Positions 1-10,668 of a stretch of DNA of 64,000 bases are shown here, in pieces. This stretch comes from Gaeumannomyces sp. JS-464 (Eukaryota > Ascomycota > Sordariomycetes > Magnaporthales > Magnaporthaceae). Below the pieces are notes generated by a model that was given only the letters and a program-made list of their open reading frames with translations, had not been told where the DNA came from and searched no databases. Made by a program: the position numbers and the translations under genes. Each line of letters opens with the position of its first letter. Position 1 is the stretch's first letter. The stretch covers positions 930,001 through 994,000 of the forward strand of contig NGZR01000005.1 in assembly GCA_002197995.1 (NCBI GenBank), in the 5' to 3' direction.

Positions 1-155
1 GCTTTTTACAAGCTGCCTAAGTAGCGTGGCCCTTTTTGGGCCTCTTATTACGTGCCTAAAGTGCTTTAGGCCTTTACGTAGCTCGGGCCCATAAACAAGG
101 CTAAAGCTTTTTATTATAACGGTAGCCCGCTATTATCGCGGCGAGCTTCCTTATA
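1..155 (-). repeat. Distal LTR of the gypsy element (3' LTR), heavily RIP-mutated
   Basis: It aligns base for base with 9399-9553; the first bases of the LTR lie just outside the window. It ends CCTTATA where the other copy ends CCTTACA. Most differences are C-to-T or G-to-A, giving a much lower GC content than its partner. Confidence 0.88.
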
Positions 156-2769
156 TTATCCTTTTTTTAAAGCATTAACGTTTCGGCAATGCTTATTAGC
201 GAAATGGTCGCGTTAAAGCTTGGTCGGTTTATAGCGAATTAGTAAGCAAGCTAAATTTGTTAATACTTTTACCATTTAAAGTAAATGGTTTTTTAATGGT
301 ATAAAAGTGCGAATAGCTTTTTTTAACAAGGTGCTAATAAGGTTTATAGGATTTTAATAACGTTTTCGGTAGCGTTAGCTATATAAAGCCGGCGACGGTT
401 AAGGTAAAAGCGGTTTTACCGGTAAACCTTTTGTATTTTTTCCGGCCGGCCGGCGTTGTTTTCCTTCCTTTTAATAACACAATTAACAACGACGATTAAA
501 CGCCGCTAATTGTTATTTTGTTCCTTTTACCTTCGCATTGCTTATTTGCTTATAAAGCTCGCGCTTTTAACGTATAAAAGCCTGCGTTTGCTTTTTAAAA
601 TTAGCGCTTCCTTTTTTTTCCCGTAATTTTTTTGCGCTTTTTGCTTGGCCCGGATTTAGGCTTTTTCCAGCTGCGATCGCGGTTTTAATTACGCTCGATT
701 ACGTTTTCTTTTCCAATTACGGTCGCGGTTATACGTTTTCGTCCTCCTTTTCGGCTCGCTCGTTTTAAGCGTGCGCTAACCCGATTTTGCCGTAAAATTA
801 TATTTTACAACGCTGCCGTTAACGAAGCATTTCGCCGTCGCCTTTTCGCTTTTAACGATGCGAAGCGGGCGATCGTAGCTAACCTTACGAAAGAAAGCTT
901 TTACCATTTTGCCGATTATAGCATTTTTAAAAGAGTTCGCTTTTTTTTGCCATTTCGCTTCCCGGTTTAACTTTAATTTGGACTTTCGAAATACTTTTGT
1001 TATTAGCATATCCCGCTAGCGTTATTCGTCGGTTCGACGAGTTTAACGATTTTGCTAATAAAAAATATCGTTTCGCTTTGCGTTTTTTTGCAAAGGAAAA
1101 CCGCTAGCGAGTTTAGGTTGCTTTTATTACTAGCACGGTGGCTTTTAATAATGTTCGACGCCGTTTTTTTTATAGTAATTGCTATATGGTTAACCTTTTT
1201 CGAAATGGGACGCATTTTAAACACGATTTGGTATATACCACTAGTATTATTAAAATAAACCGTTGCTTTCGGTGCATTTACCAGGGTTAAGCTTATCGTT
1301 TTTTATTTTAGGGTTTTTTTTTTAACATCGATTTAAGCTTATTAAAAGTATGCTAATAAATGTATAATAGCCTATTAAGTTTTTCGGTAAGCCTATTACG
1401 CGGTTTCGCCTTTTTTAATTTGTTTTTAAAAAAAACCTTTATAATTTTTTCGTTACGATTTATCCCTCGGCTCGTTATAGTTTTTTTTATTTTACTATCG
1501 ATAATGGTTAAACTTTTATTAAATCCGCCTTTTTAATTTCGGTAAAACTTTTATATCGCTATTTTTTTTGGAAATTTAACGATTATAATTCGTACTATTT
1601 CCCGACGTTTCGAAACCTGCTTATAAGTGTTTGGTACCACCGGTTGCTCGCGAAAAGGCATGCATTCGCAGCGTATTCGGAAGTGCACATTCGGCACGTT
1701 TTTTATAACGAGCTTGCCGAAATTAATAAAATGCTAGCTCGAATAGGCCAGTTTATTTTTTAAGGTTAAATTTCGGTTATAGCTCGCGCTAATTGGAAAT
1801 TACGCCCCGTGCTTTTTTACGAAATCGTGTTTAACCCGGCTATTAACGGTATTCGTTTTTTCCAATTTCCGAAGCTATAATAAAAGGTTTTTAACGAAGG
1901 TTAAACTTTTAACTTTTCGAACGAAAAATTTAAAAAAGGTTTAAATTGCGAAGTAAAAATTAAGTTTAACAACGTATTATTATTCGTCGATATTAACGGC
2001 GACCCGACTTTATATTAAATCGCTAAAGCTTAAATTATAATCCAATTTGCTAATAATTCGAAGCTTAAAAAAGGAAATGATAATAACGAGGATTTTTTTA
2101 TTAAAACGCGGTTATTAAACGTCGAGTAATAGTTAAGGACTTTTTAGCGGCTTTAAATTTTCATTTTCCTTTTTTTTTCACTTTCCTTTTTTTTTAGCTT
2201 TAAAATAAAGTTATTTTATTTGCGGTGCGTTTTGCGCTTTTTTTTAAATAGCTTTTAACTAGCTTTTATACGTTATTTAAATGTTTTTCCGGTTTTTATA
2301 TGTTATATTTTGCCGGTTATCCTGCCTATTTTACTAAAAACGAGCGAAATCCGTTTTGCTTTTGCATATCGACCACGTTTTTTACCTTTTACTTTTCGGT
2401 TTCCTTTTCCAAATTTAAAAAAGCGGAATTGGAAACCCGAGGTTTAAAATCGTCCCACGGTTTTAACAAAGCGACGGAAAAAACGTTATATAGTTAACTA
2501 TATTTGGCCGGCAGTTAAACTTTATAAGCAAAGTTTTTTACCCTTTTTACGATAGGCATACGAATGTATATAAATGCAAGTTTGCGCTTTTTTGCTTTAA
2601 ACCGAAAGTTTCGAGTAAATAATTTAACGATTTATCCTTTTTGGTATTTTTAAAATTGTTGTTTTTAGTTATAATACCGGCGTTAAACTTTTACTATTCG
2701 AGCATAATTCGTTCGCATATTGGTTTTAATCCGACGAATATAGTACAGCTTTTTTAGCATTTTTTGGAT

Positions 2770-3260
2770 TTTAATTTTTTTTAGGTTTGTTATAACCTTA
2801 CATATGCGTGGGTTAAAACCATATAAAGCTTTAAAAAGATTAACTTTAATAATTTCGTGCTTCGCGTTATTATAAGCGAATTCGGCTTTATATAATACGG
2901 TTATTTAGCCGAACCTTTCCCGGTTAATAAACGTTCGCAAATAATGCGTTAATGTTTAATAAATACGTTTGGTTTAACCGTTAGTTTAAAAATAAAACGC
3001 AATAAATAATTAACGGGCGGATTAAAGCGCTTTTTTATACTTAATTTAAAAATGATTAGTAAATAGCGAGTTTCGGTTATTTACAATGCTTTTAGGGGTG
3101 CTAAATTAGCATTCGACGTGCTATTATAGCATTTAAGCAAAGAAAAAGGCCGAAATTGTTTTTCGCACGGGGATAAACTTAACGTATTTAGTAAAGCGGT
3201 CCATTATTATAAGCATTGCATTATACATTTAGCTTATAAACGTTAAACATTTTGGTAACC
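2770..3260 (-). pseudogene. Integrase catalytic core of gypsy pol
   Basis: The minus strand reads NAMLIIMDRFTKYVKFIPV followed by RKTISAFFFA, and about 300 bases further on AEFAYNNAKHEIIKVN and FKALYGFNPRI. These are the D-R-F-[ST]-K and AEFAYN / PFxxxYGxxPR blocks of gypsy integrases (rve core). Frameshifts and stops separate the blocks. The order RT-RNase H-integrase excludes Ty1/copia. Confidence 0.85.
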
Positions 3261-3499
3261 TCGTAATAAAATTTAAATTAATTTTTTAAAAAAGGCATTC
3301 GGGTAATAGAAATGGCTAAAATTCGCTATTAGGTTTGTGTTTTAACATTTTCGCTTTTTAGCATGCTTAATAAAAGCGGACGTATTTCGCAATGTTTTTA
3401 TCCACGTTTTTCCAATAAAACTTGCGTTTAATTAGTTCCACCATTTTATATACTTTAAAATGCTTTACTCGGGGATCGTTATAGTATTATGTTATAATT

Positions 3500-4035
3500 T
3501 AAGCTCGAAATGCCTTTTAAGCGGGAATTACTAAGCGTTTCCGGAAATACAAAACTTCGTCTTCGTTTATATGGTATTTTTTATAAAGGTTTTAACTTTT
3601 CCTGGCCTTATCGCCTTTATAAGCGGCATTGCGTTTTTGCGTGGCATCGCGTTTCGGCACGGCATCGCTTTTTCCAGCGGCATCGCGGCTTTGCACGGCA
3701 TTGCGGCTTTGCGCGGCATCGCGACTTTGCACGGCATCGTTCTTTTTAGCGGCATCGCGACTTTGCACGGCATCGCGATTTTACACGGCATCGCGACTTT
3801 GCACGGCATCGCTTTTTTTAGCGGCATCGCGACTTTGCACGGCATTGCGACTTTGCACGGCATCGCGACTTTGCACGGCATCGTTTATCCTAACGGCATT
3901 ACGGCTTCGCGTGGTATCGCCTTTTTCGACGGCATTATTGCTGCACGCGGCTTTACGTTTTTACGTAGCATCGCCCTTTTTAACGGCATTACGGCTTCGC
4001 GCGGCATCGCTTTTACGAGCGGGTTAATCTTTTAG
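3500..4035 (-). repeat. 18-bp minisatellite encoding a hexapeptide repeat inside pol
   Basis: About 25 units of an 18-bp repeat occur here, consensus GCACGGCATCGCGACTTT on the plus strand. On the minus strand it reads as tandem MPCKVA hexapeptides, open over 104 codons at 3567-3881; on the plus strand it reads ATLHGI. GC content is well above the surrounding decayed DNA. It lies between the RNase H and integrase remnants, so it was either a coding linker of the polyprotein or a later expansion. Confidence 0.85.
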
Positions 4036-4689
4036 GATCCCGGCACCGTTTTTTACCAAAGCACGCAATGCGACAACCTTTAGTTTTGCGTTTATAACCG
4101 TTTAACCAGTTAGTATATTGCTCGGCCTAGTTTATCGGTTTTGGCCGTTTCGTTTTTTATTAGTTCGATAATAATAAGGCGAAAAAGCAGTTGGTTATAA
4201 ATAACGCTTTTAGCTTTAAGCTTTTTTACTAGCAGTTTTTTTTTTGCCCGGGGTTAAGCTATCGCTAACTTTTTTGGGTTACCTTTTGGGTTAAGCTTTA
4301 CTTGTTACTTTCGTTTTTTTGCGCGAATAAAAGCTGCGATAGGGATTTATATAGCCATTTGCAGCCTAAACCGTAAAGGTTGGTTATTTTCGGCAACCTT
4401 CGAACGTGCCCGCTTTAGGCGAGGCTTTAACGGTATTTGCTTTTCGTTTTTCCTTTTTATAAAAGCATTAACTTGGGATAAATAATTTAAAAGGTTAACG
4501 TTATAACTACTCCTTTTTAAACGAGCGCGTTGCTTTTTTTGCGGGTCGCGGCCCCGAATCGGAATTATTTTTGCAATTTAAACATATTGTTTTATAACAT
4601 TTAAATAATTCTTTTTAATTATTAATATAACGATTTGTTAGGTTAATTTATTTAACAAATGCGGCAGTAAGTTTAATTTGGCCGCGAGT

Positions 4690-5060
4690 AATAGGACGAC
4701 GTTTTCGTATGTGATTTTTCCTTTTATATAATTTAACCTTTTAAATAAACCATTTACGGGGTTAGTTTTGCCCGATTTATGTTCGATATTAAAGTTAAAT
4801 TAGGATAACCGGTACACTTATCGCGCTAGCTTGCTTTAAAAGTTTTTAACCGGGGTTTAAATTACTTTTTTTAACGTTTAATAGTCCGTTAAAACGGTAA
4901 ACATTTTAAATGCGCCTTTTAAATATTAGCGCTAATATTTAAGGGATTTAATAATAGCTAGTAATTTTTGCTATCCTATAGCCTATTTTTGTTTTGCGTT
5001 TGTCAATTTGCGAAAGTAAAAGGCTATAAGGTGTTATCGCTTATTCGTTAGTTAAAACAG
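4690..5060 (-). pseudogene. RNase H domain and connection region of gypsy pol
   Basis: The minus strand reads HLIAFYFRKLTNAKQK, then QKLLAIIKSLKY, YLKGAFKMFTVLTDY and, further on, FNFNIEHKSGKTNPVNGL. These match the Ty3/gypsy RNase H pattern (IAFYSRKL, ELLAI, TDH) and the connection motif IEHxxGKxNPVDxLSR. At least six stop codons interrupt it. The position just downstream of RT supports the gypsy assignment. Confidence 0.85.
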
Positions 5061-5499
5061 GATGCTAAAAATGGCTTTAGTAAAAGCGTTCGTTTTTATT
5101 CGTGTTTTTTTGGTTAAGTTTTAATGTTTGAAAATTGTCGCGTTTTTAAACGCCGTTTTAAGCTTTTCGAAAGCTCGGGCTATTACGGGTGGCCAGTTAA
5201 ACATTCCTTTTTTTTCCCATTTTAATTGCCTTTTAATAGCTTCGTTATTAAAGCGATTATTTGGGAATAGCTAAAAATAAATTTGCGGTAAAAGTTCGCG
5301 AATTTTAAAAACATTTAAATATTTTTATAAAACTTTAAAGGTTGCCATTTTTAAATCGCTTTAATACGTTTAAAGTTTATAAAAACACCTTTCCGAAATA
5401 CGCGAAATTTTAAAAATTTAACGTAATTTTTAAAAAACTCGCATTTGGATTGCTTCGCGTATAACTTATATAATTAAAGCCTATTTAGGATTTGCTTTA

Positions 5500-5840
5500 C
5501 ATATTGCTCGTGCTTTTTTTTTGTTTAAAAAAACACAATAATATTATTAAGGTATATTACGCAAATGTAATTAATAAAGCTTGCTAATATTTGGTATATA
5601 TAAATTTGGAAAGTAAACGAGGCGTTGGTTAATTCGAATGGCATTACGGTATATTTAAACAGCTCGTATTTGGTATAAAATGCTGTTTTCCACTTGTTTT
5701 CCAATCGAATGCGAATGCGATAATAAACATCCCGCAAGTTTAATTTGGAAAACCATTTAGCTTTCGCCAGCCTGTTTATTAAATCGGATATAAAGGGTAA
5801 TAAATAGCGGTTTTTGCGCGTAATTTGGTTTAAGGCTTAA
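5500..5840 (-). pseudogene. Reverse transcriptase core of gypsy pol
   Basis: The minus strand encodes a recognisable Ty3/gypsy RT block: KWFSKLNLRDVYYRIRI, then WKTAFYTKYELFKYTVMPF, then LTNASFTFQ, then VIYLNNIIVFF. The catalytic YLDD box reads YLNN: both Asp codons have become Asn, the G-to-A change expected of RIP. The frame stays open over about 70 codons (5525-5737). Enzymatically dead. Confidence 0.9.
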
Positions 5841-6352
5841 TAATCGATATATAAACGTAAAAATCCGTTTTTTTTAAGTACGAACAGCATTAAAAAGCCC
5901 GCGTTTACCTTTAAAAAGGTAATCCTTTTTAACGCGAGGTTTTTTTTAAAGTACTTTTTTAATACTGCTGTTTGTTTTTCCGAAGTTAAGTATAAGGCTT
6001 TTATAAAAAGCTTGGCTTTTTTTTTTTAGTTTAATAGTATGCTCGGCTTTTTTTAATAGCGGAAGCTTTTTCGCTTTCGTATTAGAAAACACGTTAGCAT
6101 ATGCTTACAATTAAAAGTCGAGCGGCTTTATTAGCTTTTCCTCGTTTTTCTCGTTTAACGCAAAAACTGCCGGCTCGTAAGTGCTTAGTTAGTAGTAAGC
6201 GGCTATTATATATCCTACTACCGCTTTTATAAGCTGGATTTAATATGCTAAGGATTTTACCGCTATAACGGCAGCCCATTCGCCTAGCTCGGGCATTCGG
6301 GCGGTATTAAACTCCTACGATTGGTTAATATTAAACAAGTTAATGCTTTTTT

Positions 6353-6488
6353 TATAACGGGGTCGCTTTAGTAAAGGATCCCGGGGCTTAATATATTGTG
6401 GTGCCAAAGGGTTTAATTACGAAGTGATTAAACTGTTGGATTTTTTGGTTTATATAATAAAGCGGTATTTTGGCACGTCCCTTTTACA
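6353..6488 (+). repeat. 5' LTR of the miniature element
   Basis: 136 bp, direct repeat of 6924-7059 with a few transition differences. It contains ACGAAGTGATTAAAC (6419-6433), whose exact reverse complement lies just downstream of this LTR. Confidence 0.85.
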
Positions 6489-6490
6489 TT

Positions 6491-6505
6491 GTTTAATCAC
6501 TTCGT
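6491..6505 (+). other. Candidate self-priming primer-binding site
   Basis: GTTTAATCACTTCGT lies two bases after the 5' LTR, where a primer-binding site belongs, and is the perfect 15-nt reverse complement of 6419-6433 within the LTR. In Tf1/sushi-type elements the 5' end of the element's own RNA folds back to prime reverse transcription. The pairing is seen; the priming role is inferred. GGTTCGAGCC just beyond (from 6512) resembles a tRNA T-arm but no tRNA surrounds it. Confidence 0.55.
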
Positions 6506-6923
6506 GGGTGCACTGGTTCGAGCCTGCCTAAGGTCGCTTTTTTGGGATATAAAAGGTCGAACTTTCGTGGCGCTTACAATTTTGCATGGCACGTGCTTGC
6601 ACGTGGGTCGGCGTGCTTTATCCTAAACTTTGGGCCCCAGCATGCTAAAAGGGTGCATCCGCCTCGAAGCGCACGGCCTTACGGGGCGTAACGTTAAAAG
6701 GGATGTTTAACGAGTTATAGGAATTGGGGGTTTTAACATAACGTATATTATTGTATCCCTGTCGAAGCGTCGCGGCGAACGGGCGTAACAATCCAGTTAA
6801 GCAAATATGCGCGGTGCCAAAGCAATGTAAAGGCTAAGCCGTCCTTTTAAATACCTATAAAGAGCGCCACGCAGTTCCCACACATTAAAACCTCGAAAAC
6901 GCGGCCTTTTGGAGGGGGGATAG

Positions 6924-7059
6924 TGTAACGGGGTCGCTTTAATAAGGGATCCCGAGGCTTAATATATTGTGGTGCCAAAGGGTTTAATTACGAAGTGATT
7001 AAACTGTTGGATCTTTTGGTTTATATAGTGGAGCGGTATTTTGGCACGTCCTTTTTACA
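6924..7059 (+). repeat. 3' LTR of the miniature element
   Basis: 136 bp, TGTAACGGGG to TTTTTACA, preceded by a purine tract at 6911-6920. Less AT-shifted at its first bases than the 5' copy. Confidence 0.85.
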
Positions 7060-7429
7060 TTTTCCCGCTATTATCGAGTATTTTAAAAAGATGTTCGAAA
7101 CGTTAGCGCTTTTTCGAATAGCGTAAAAAAGCGCTATAATATCCCGCTTTCGGCTTTCTTTATTTTATGTTTTTAACGTAATTTAATACGCTTTATAGCA
7201 TTTAATAAGCGCGTTTTGCACGCCGATTAGCTCGGGTAATAACATATATGCTTTTAGGATTTTATGCTTCCGAACGAACTTATAATTCACTATATTAGCC
7301 GTTGCGCTCGTATTAAGGTTTACCAGCATTTTAGCTGGTCGTTTTATAATTTAAATATTTATACCCGTCCGAAATAAATAACCATGCTTTTTTATGTTTA
7401 AAATGTTAAAACCACGAAGGTAAAAATTA

Positions 7430-7660
7430 CTTAACGGTTAAATTTATTTCCCGATTCGAAGTTCGAGTCGAATTGCGACCGGTAATTTTCGTTTTGCGTT
7501 AAAACGCGCTCGTTTTTATCATTATCGCTAATAGCGCGGTCGTAATCGAATTTCTCGTCGTTAAAGTAATAAACGTCGATTGCTTTTACCTTTTTGGGTT
7601 TAAAATAACAGTCGGCCGCTTAGTGGTTTAACTGTTCGCAATTGTTGCAATTGCCGGGTT
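7430..7660 (-). pseudogene. gag remnant with CCHC zinc knuckle
   Basis: Minus-strand translation of 7608-7649 reads C-N-N-C-E-Q-L-N-H-stop-A-A-D-C, which is the CX2CX4HX4C zinc knuckle of retrotransposon Gag with one stop inside. The following residues (YFKPKKVKAIDVYYFND) stay open into an acidic tail. The knuckle would bind element RNA in virus-like particles. The stop is what RIP produces from a Trp or Gln codon. Confidence 0.75.
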
Positions 7661-9390
7661 TTTGGCCCAAATGGTTTGGTTTTCCGGCTTTGCCGTTATA
7701 GCCCGACGACTGCTTCGCTTAAAGCGTGTTAAATTTAAAAAAAACGGAAGTTTCCCGTTTTTTGGTTATAACGGCGGAAGTTTTACCGTTTTAAATCGGA
7801 ACGGCGCAATCGTCCCGTTTTTATATCGGCGCTTTTCCCGCCGATTCGAGCGTTCGTCCTTATCGTTCTTTTTTTAAGCTTAATACCTGGATATCTGTTA
7901 CTTTTAATAGGACTTTTAATAAGGACGATAATTGGACGTTTTTGCGTTGGATTTGCTTTTTTTTACGGCTTATTTCCTTTTCGCGGCATTAGCGACGTTC
8001 CGGGGAATGTCCCAATTAGTTTGCGCGTTTATTACCAACTTATCCTACAGCTAATTTTGCAAGTAAAAAGAAAACTTTTTCGATAATTAAAATAGCTATT
8101 AAAAGTTCGTTTATAAGGTTTTAAATTCGATTTTTTAAGCTAATATTTGCCATTTGGTTAAAAATAATACTAAAAAGTCGTAATATTTTTAATGTAATTG
8201 CTTATAAGTAATTTAACTTTAATGGATTTAAATGGTTAAGTTTACTCGTTTTTTTTCCAAATAATTAACGAAATTAGTTTACGTTTATTATTAAAATTGC
8301 GTAAACCCGTATAGCCTTTCCGTATAAGTTTTCCAATTTATAACTACCTCGTAATACAATTAAAGCATTACCCAAATAATTTGCACCCATTTAAAAATTT
8401 TGTTATATAACGCGTTTTTTTCGCTAATATTTTAAATTTAATTTCGGATTTTCGAAAAAAAAGCGTAAAATTTTAAAATTTTTACGCTATATTTTAAAAG
8501 TTTCGTATAACGGGTAAAAGGTGTATAATTTTTATTTTAACGAAACTGACTTTTTTAAAAAGGTTAGCAAATTGTAAATTGCCGTTTCGAAAATCCTACG
8601 TATTGCGGCTACGGTTTTTCGGGGAGTATAAACGCCGGTCCGCTAAAAATTCCCGTTTTTTTTTGCCCCGGTAATTGTAATGTAATGCCCCCGAGGCGCG
8701 GGATTTCGCGCGTCGGGTAAAACGCGAAAAGCTATAAAAACGAAGCTAATTGCGTTTTAAAAAACGGGCTCCACGCGTGGTTAGCTCCTTTTAACGGTGC
8801 TTTCGATAGCGTTCCTTTTTATACCTATGTTTCGGTAGCCCGTAAGTTTAACGCGATCGTTTCGCGGCCCTTAACGAAATTAGGTCGCGACGGTCGCTAT
8901 AAATTCGGTTATCGTCGGTTTTGTTACAAACGTGGTCGTTTTCGGGGGTGTCGTTTTAGCTCGACTCTCCTAATAGGGAAGTAAGCGGATTCGAAGCGTG
9001 GCTCCGCTTTCGAAAGCCACGATGCATTTAGTTTATAAGGTTTTCCAAAGCGTAATTGCCTCCCTATTTAAAAAGGTTTCGAAATCCTTTTTCGAGCCCC
9101 GAGGGAATCGCGGGTTAACGACGTGCCGTTTGCGAGCGAGTATTGGGTCGCGCTGGAGCACGGGGTAGCGGCTTTCCCTAGGTTGCCGTGCCCGGCGTCG
9201 TATTCGATTAACCGTTTGCGTTTATAACGAACGGCTCGTATTCCCAAAAGGATGGTAAAAGCTGAAAAATGTTACGGGGTAAGCCGAAGGCCTGTACGAG
9301 GTGATTACGATAACCGTAAACGGTAATTAAGGGTTAAAGGCTTATATTGCTATAAGGTAAATACAACAACTTTAATTTGTTCCGGCAATT

Positions 9391-9553
9391 TGGGAATTGC
9401 CTCCTACAAGCTGCTTAAGTAGCGTGGCCCTCCCTAGGCCCCCTGTCACGTGCCTGGGGTGCTTTAGGCTTCCACGTGGCTCGGGCCCGTAAACAGGGCT
9501 GAGGCTCTTTGCTGTGGCGGTGGCCCGCCATTATCGCGGCGAGCCTCCTTACA
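9391..9553 (-). repeat. Proximal LTR of the gypsy element (5' LTR), nearly unmutated
   Basis: On the minus strand it starts TGTAAGGAGG and ends in CA, the usual TG...CA form. The adjoining bases 9554-9558 (GGAAG) match GGAAA in the uninterrupted copy of the target transposon (minus strand near 42.74 kb), consistent with a 5-bp target duplication. GC content is far above that of its partner LTR. Confidence 0.85.
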
Positions 9554-9937
9554 GGAAGGTACTTTAAAGCGATTTAAACGAGCACTTAATCAGCCAAAAA
9601 GAGCTTTTGGGAAGGGTTAACGCGTTAACGGTGCGCTTATGCACGGCAGGAGGGCAGGCCGCTTCCAATCCGGCGCCGGAGGGTAAACCTCGGGATACCT
9701 TATGTTTTCGAGGCCGACTTAACAAAAGCGCCGGCACGCACGCCCTCGAAGGCGCACGCGATTTCCGTTTCCGTATATTGCTTTATGAATGGTCCGGTAT
9801 TAAAATGCACCAAAAAAGAAGTTAAACGATTAATTGCTCGTTAAATGGCGACGTGTTGAAGTTGACGCGTTGAAAATCGGGTGGTTGGAATTGGGGTGGC
9901 CGGAAGTGGGGGGTGGCGCAAAACAGGGGTCTTGACT
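9554..9937 (-). mobile_element. End fragment of a Fot1/pogo-like transposon, split by the gypsy insertion
   Basis: This segment is the inverted counterpart of 42354-42745, sharing the terminal repeat (the GGTGGCGCAAAACAGGGG stretch at 9914-9931) and internal blocks. It ends at a TA dinucleotide (9938-9939), the target duplication of this transposon class. The break at 9554 coincides with the LTR end, so the remaining part should lie left of the window. Short reading frames here are not genes. Confidence 0.85.
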
Positions 9938-9939
9938 TA

Positions 9940-10660
9940 GATGCTATCTGCGAGGACAGTAGCAAGCCCCTCCGCGATGTCGAGGTCGCTGAGGATGCTC
10001 CGACCCTCGAAGCTCGTGGCTGGAGGCCAAACGTGGTTCCAGCTCCTACGGCGCTGTTGACAAGGACTACCACAAGAACCGCTGCGCCGTTCCTTTTTTG
10101 CCCGGCCCTGCCGCGGTCTCTGATCAGTGTCGGGGCCGCCCCCATTCATTTTAGTTAGCGTCGGGTAACTGCCAAGTGGAATGTGTTTGTCATCGGGTCG
10201 TGGTTTGGGGCGTGTTCGCCCCAACGACGGTTTTTTGTTTTTTGCATACTATATTTGCCAACCGCTTGAGAAACCGTTTGTGGATCCGAGGCACCCCGGC
10301 CTCGGCCCATATAAAATCCCTAGTAAAAATCGCGTTTGACCCGCTAGAAGTACCATTTTGGCCAGGCCGACGAGTCGGGTGGATGGAGGCCCTGGAAGCG
10401 AGTGGCGGCATAAAGGGCTTGGGGGCAGCCCCAAAGTTTAGGGGTAACCCCGGGCTAGGGATATATAAAGGGGGCGCGCCTTCGCCTTGCCGCAATAGCC
10501 AAGGTCCTCCTTTCCTTTTTTTTTTTCCCAGCCGCCCCCAGTTGCGCCTAAGGCCCAGCACGGGGCCGGAAAGGGCGCCGGAGGCGGCCCCGGTACCTCC
10601 GGGGCTTATATAGCCTTGAAAGGATCGGAAAGACCTTGCAAATTGTCGGCCTCCGGGGCG
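9940..10660. other. Repeat-rich spacer without a recognisable gene
   Basis: GC-rich sequence with open frames in several directions (up to 190 codons on the minus strand at 10190-10762) but no recognisable motif; those frames run across the hAT-like element boundary, which argues against coding. It holds a GGGCTTGGGGGCAGCCCC palindrome near 10420 and one arm of a distant inverted repeat (10207-10243). Confidence 0.5.
10207..10243 (+). repeat. Left arm of a 1.6-kb-spaced inverted repeat
   Basis: GGGCGTGTTCGCCCC-N-ACG followed by T-rich runs is matched in reverse complement at 11799-11837. The arms bracket the hAT-like element, so they may be terminal repeats of an older element into which it jumped. 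The core is itself a small palindrome, which weakens the case. Confidence 0.4.
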
Positions 10661-10668
10661 TTTAAAAA

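Larger units (their letters stand above)
6353..7059 (+). mobile_element. Miniature LTR retrotransposon (TRIM-like), nested in the gypsy element
   Basis: Two direct repeats of exactly 136 bp (6353-6488 and 6924-7059) flank 435 bp with no ORF. The second repeat starts TGTAACGGGG and both end in TTTACA. A purine tract (GGAGGGGGGA, 6911-6920) precedes the second repeat, as a polypurine tract should. The first repeat starts TATAACGGGG, a single G-to-A difference. Flanks 6348-6352 (TTTTT) and 7060-7064 (TTTTC) resemble a 5-bp target duplication with one C-to-T change. It would need enzymes from another element. Confidence 0.85.
1..9553 (-). mobile_element. RIP-degraded Ty3/gypsy LTR retrotransposon
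   Basis: Two directly repeated ends (1-155 and 9399-9553) align without gaps and bracket about 9.4 kb of AT-rich DNA. Reading the minus strand, remnants appear in gypsy order: a gag CCHC zinc knuckle near 7.6 kb, reverse transcriptase near 5.5-5.85 kb, RNase H near 4.9-5.05 kb and integrase near 2.8-3.25 kb. All frames are broken by TAA/TAG codons, and differences between the two LTRs are nearly all C-to-T and G-to-A, as expected from repeat-induced point mutation. The window starts about 8 bases inside the distal LTR. The insertion is into a Fot1-like DNA transposon. 160-2770 and 7700-9390 show no further readable domain and are taken as untranslated or decayed element sequence. Confidence 0.9.

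Noticed and set aside
3510..4040. CRISPR-like array from regular short repeats
   Set aside because: Units are contiguous 18-mers with no unique spacers, in a eukaryotic retrotransposon; it is a coding minisatellite.
6505..6530. tRNA fragment suggested by TGGTTCGAGCC
   Set aside because: Lies next to the miniature element's LTR with no other tRNA parts; the stronger signal there is the 15-nt self-complement.
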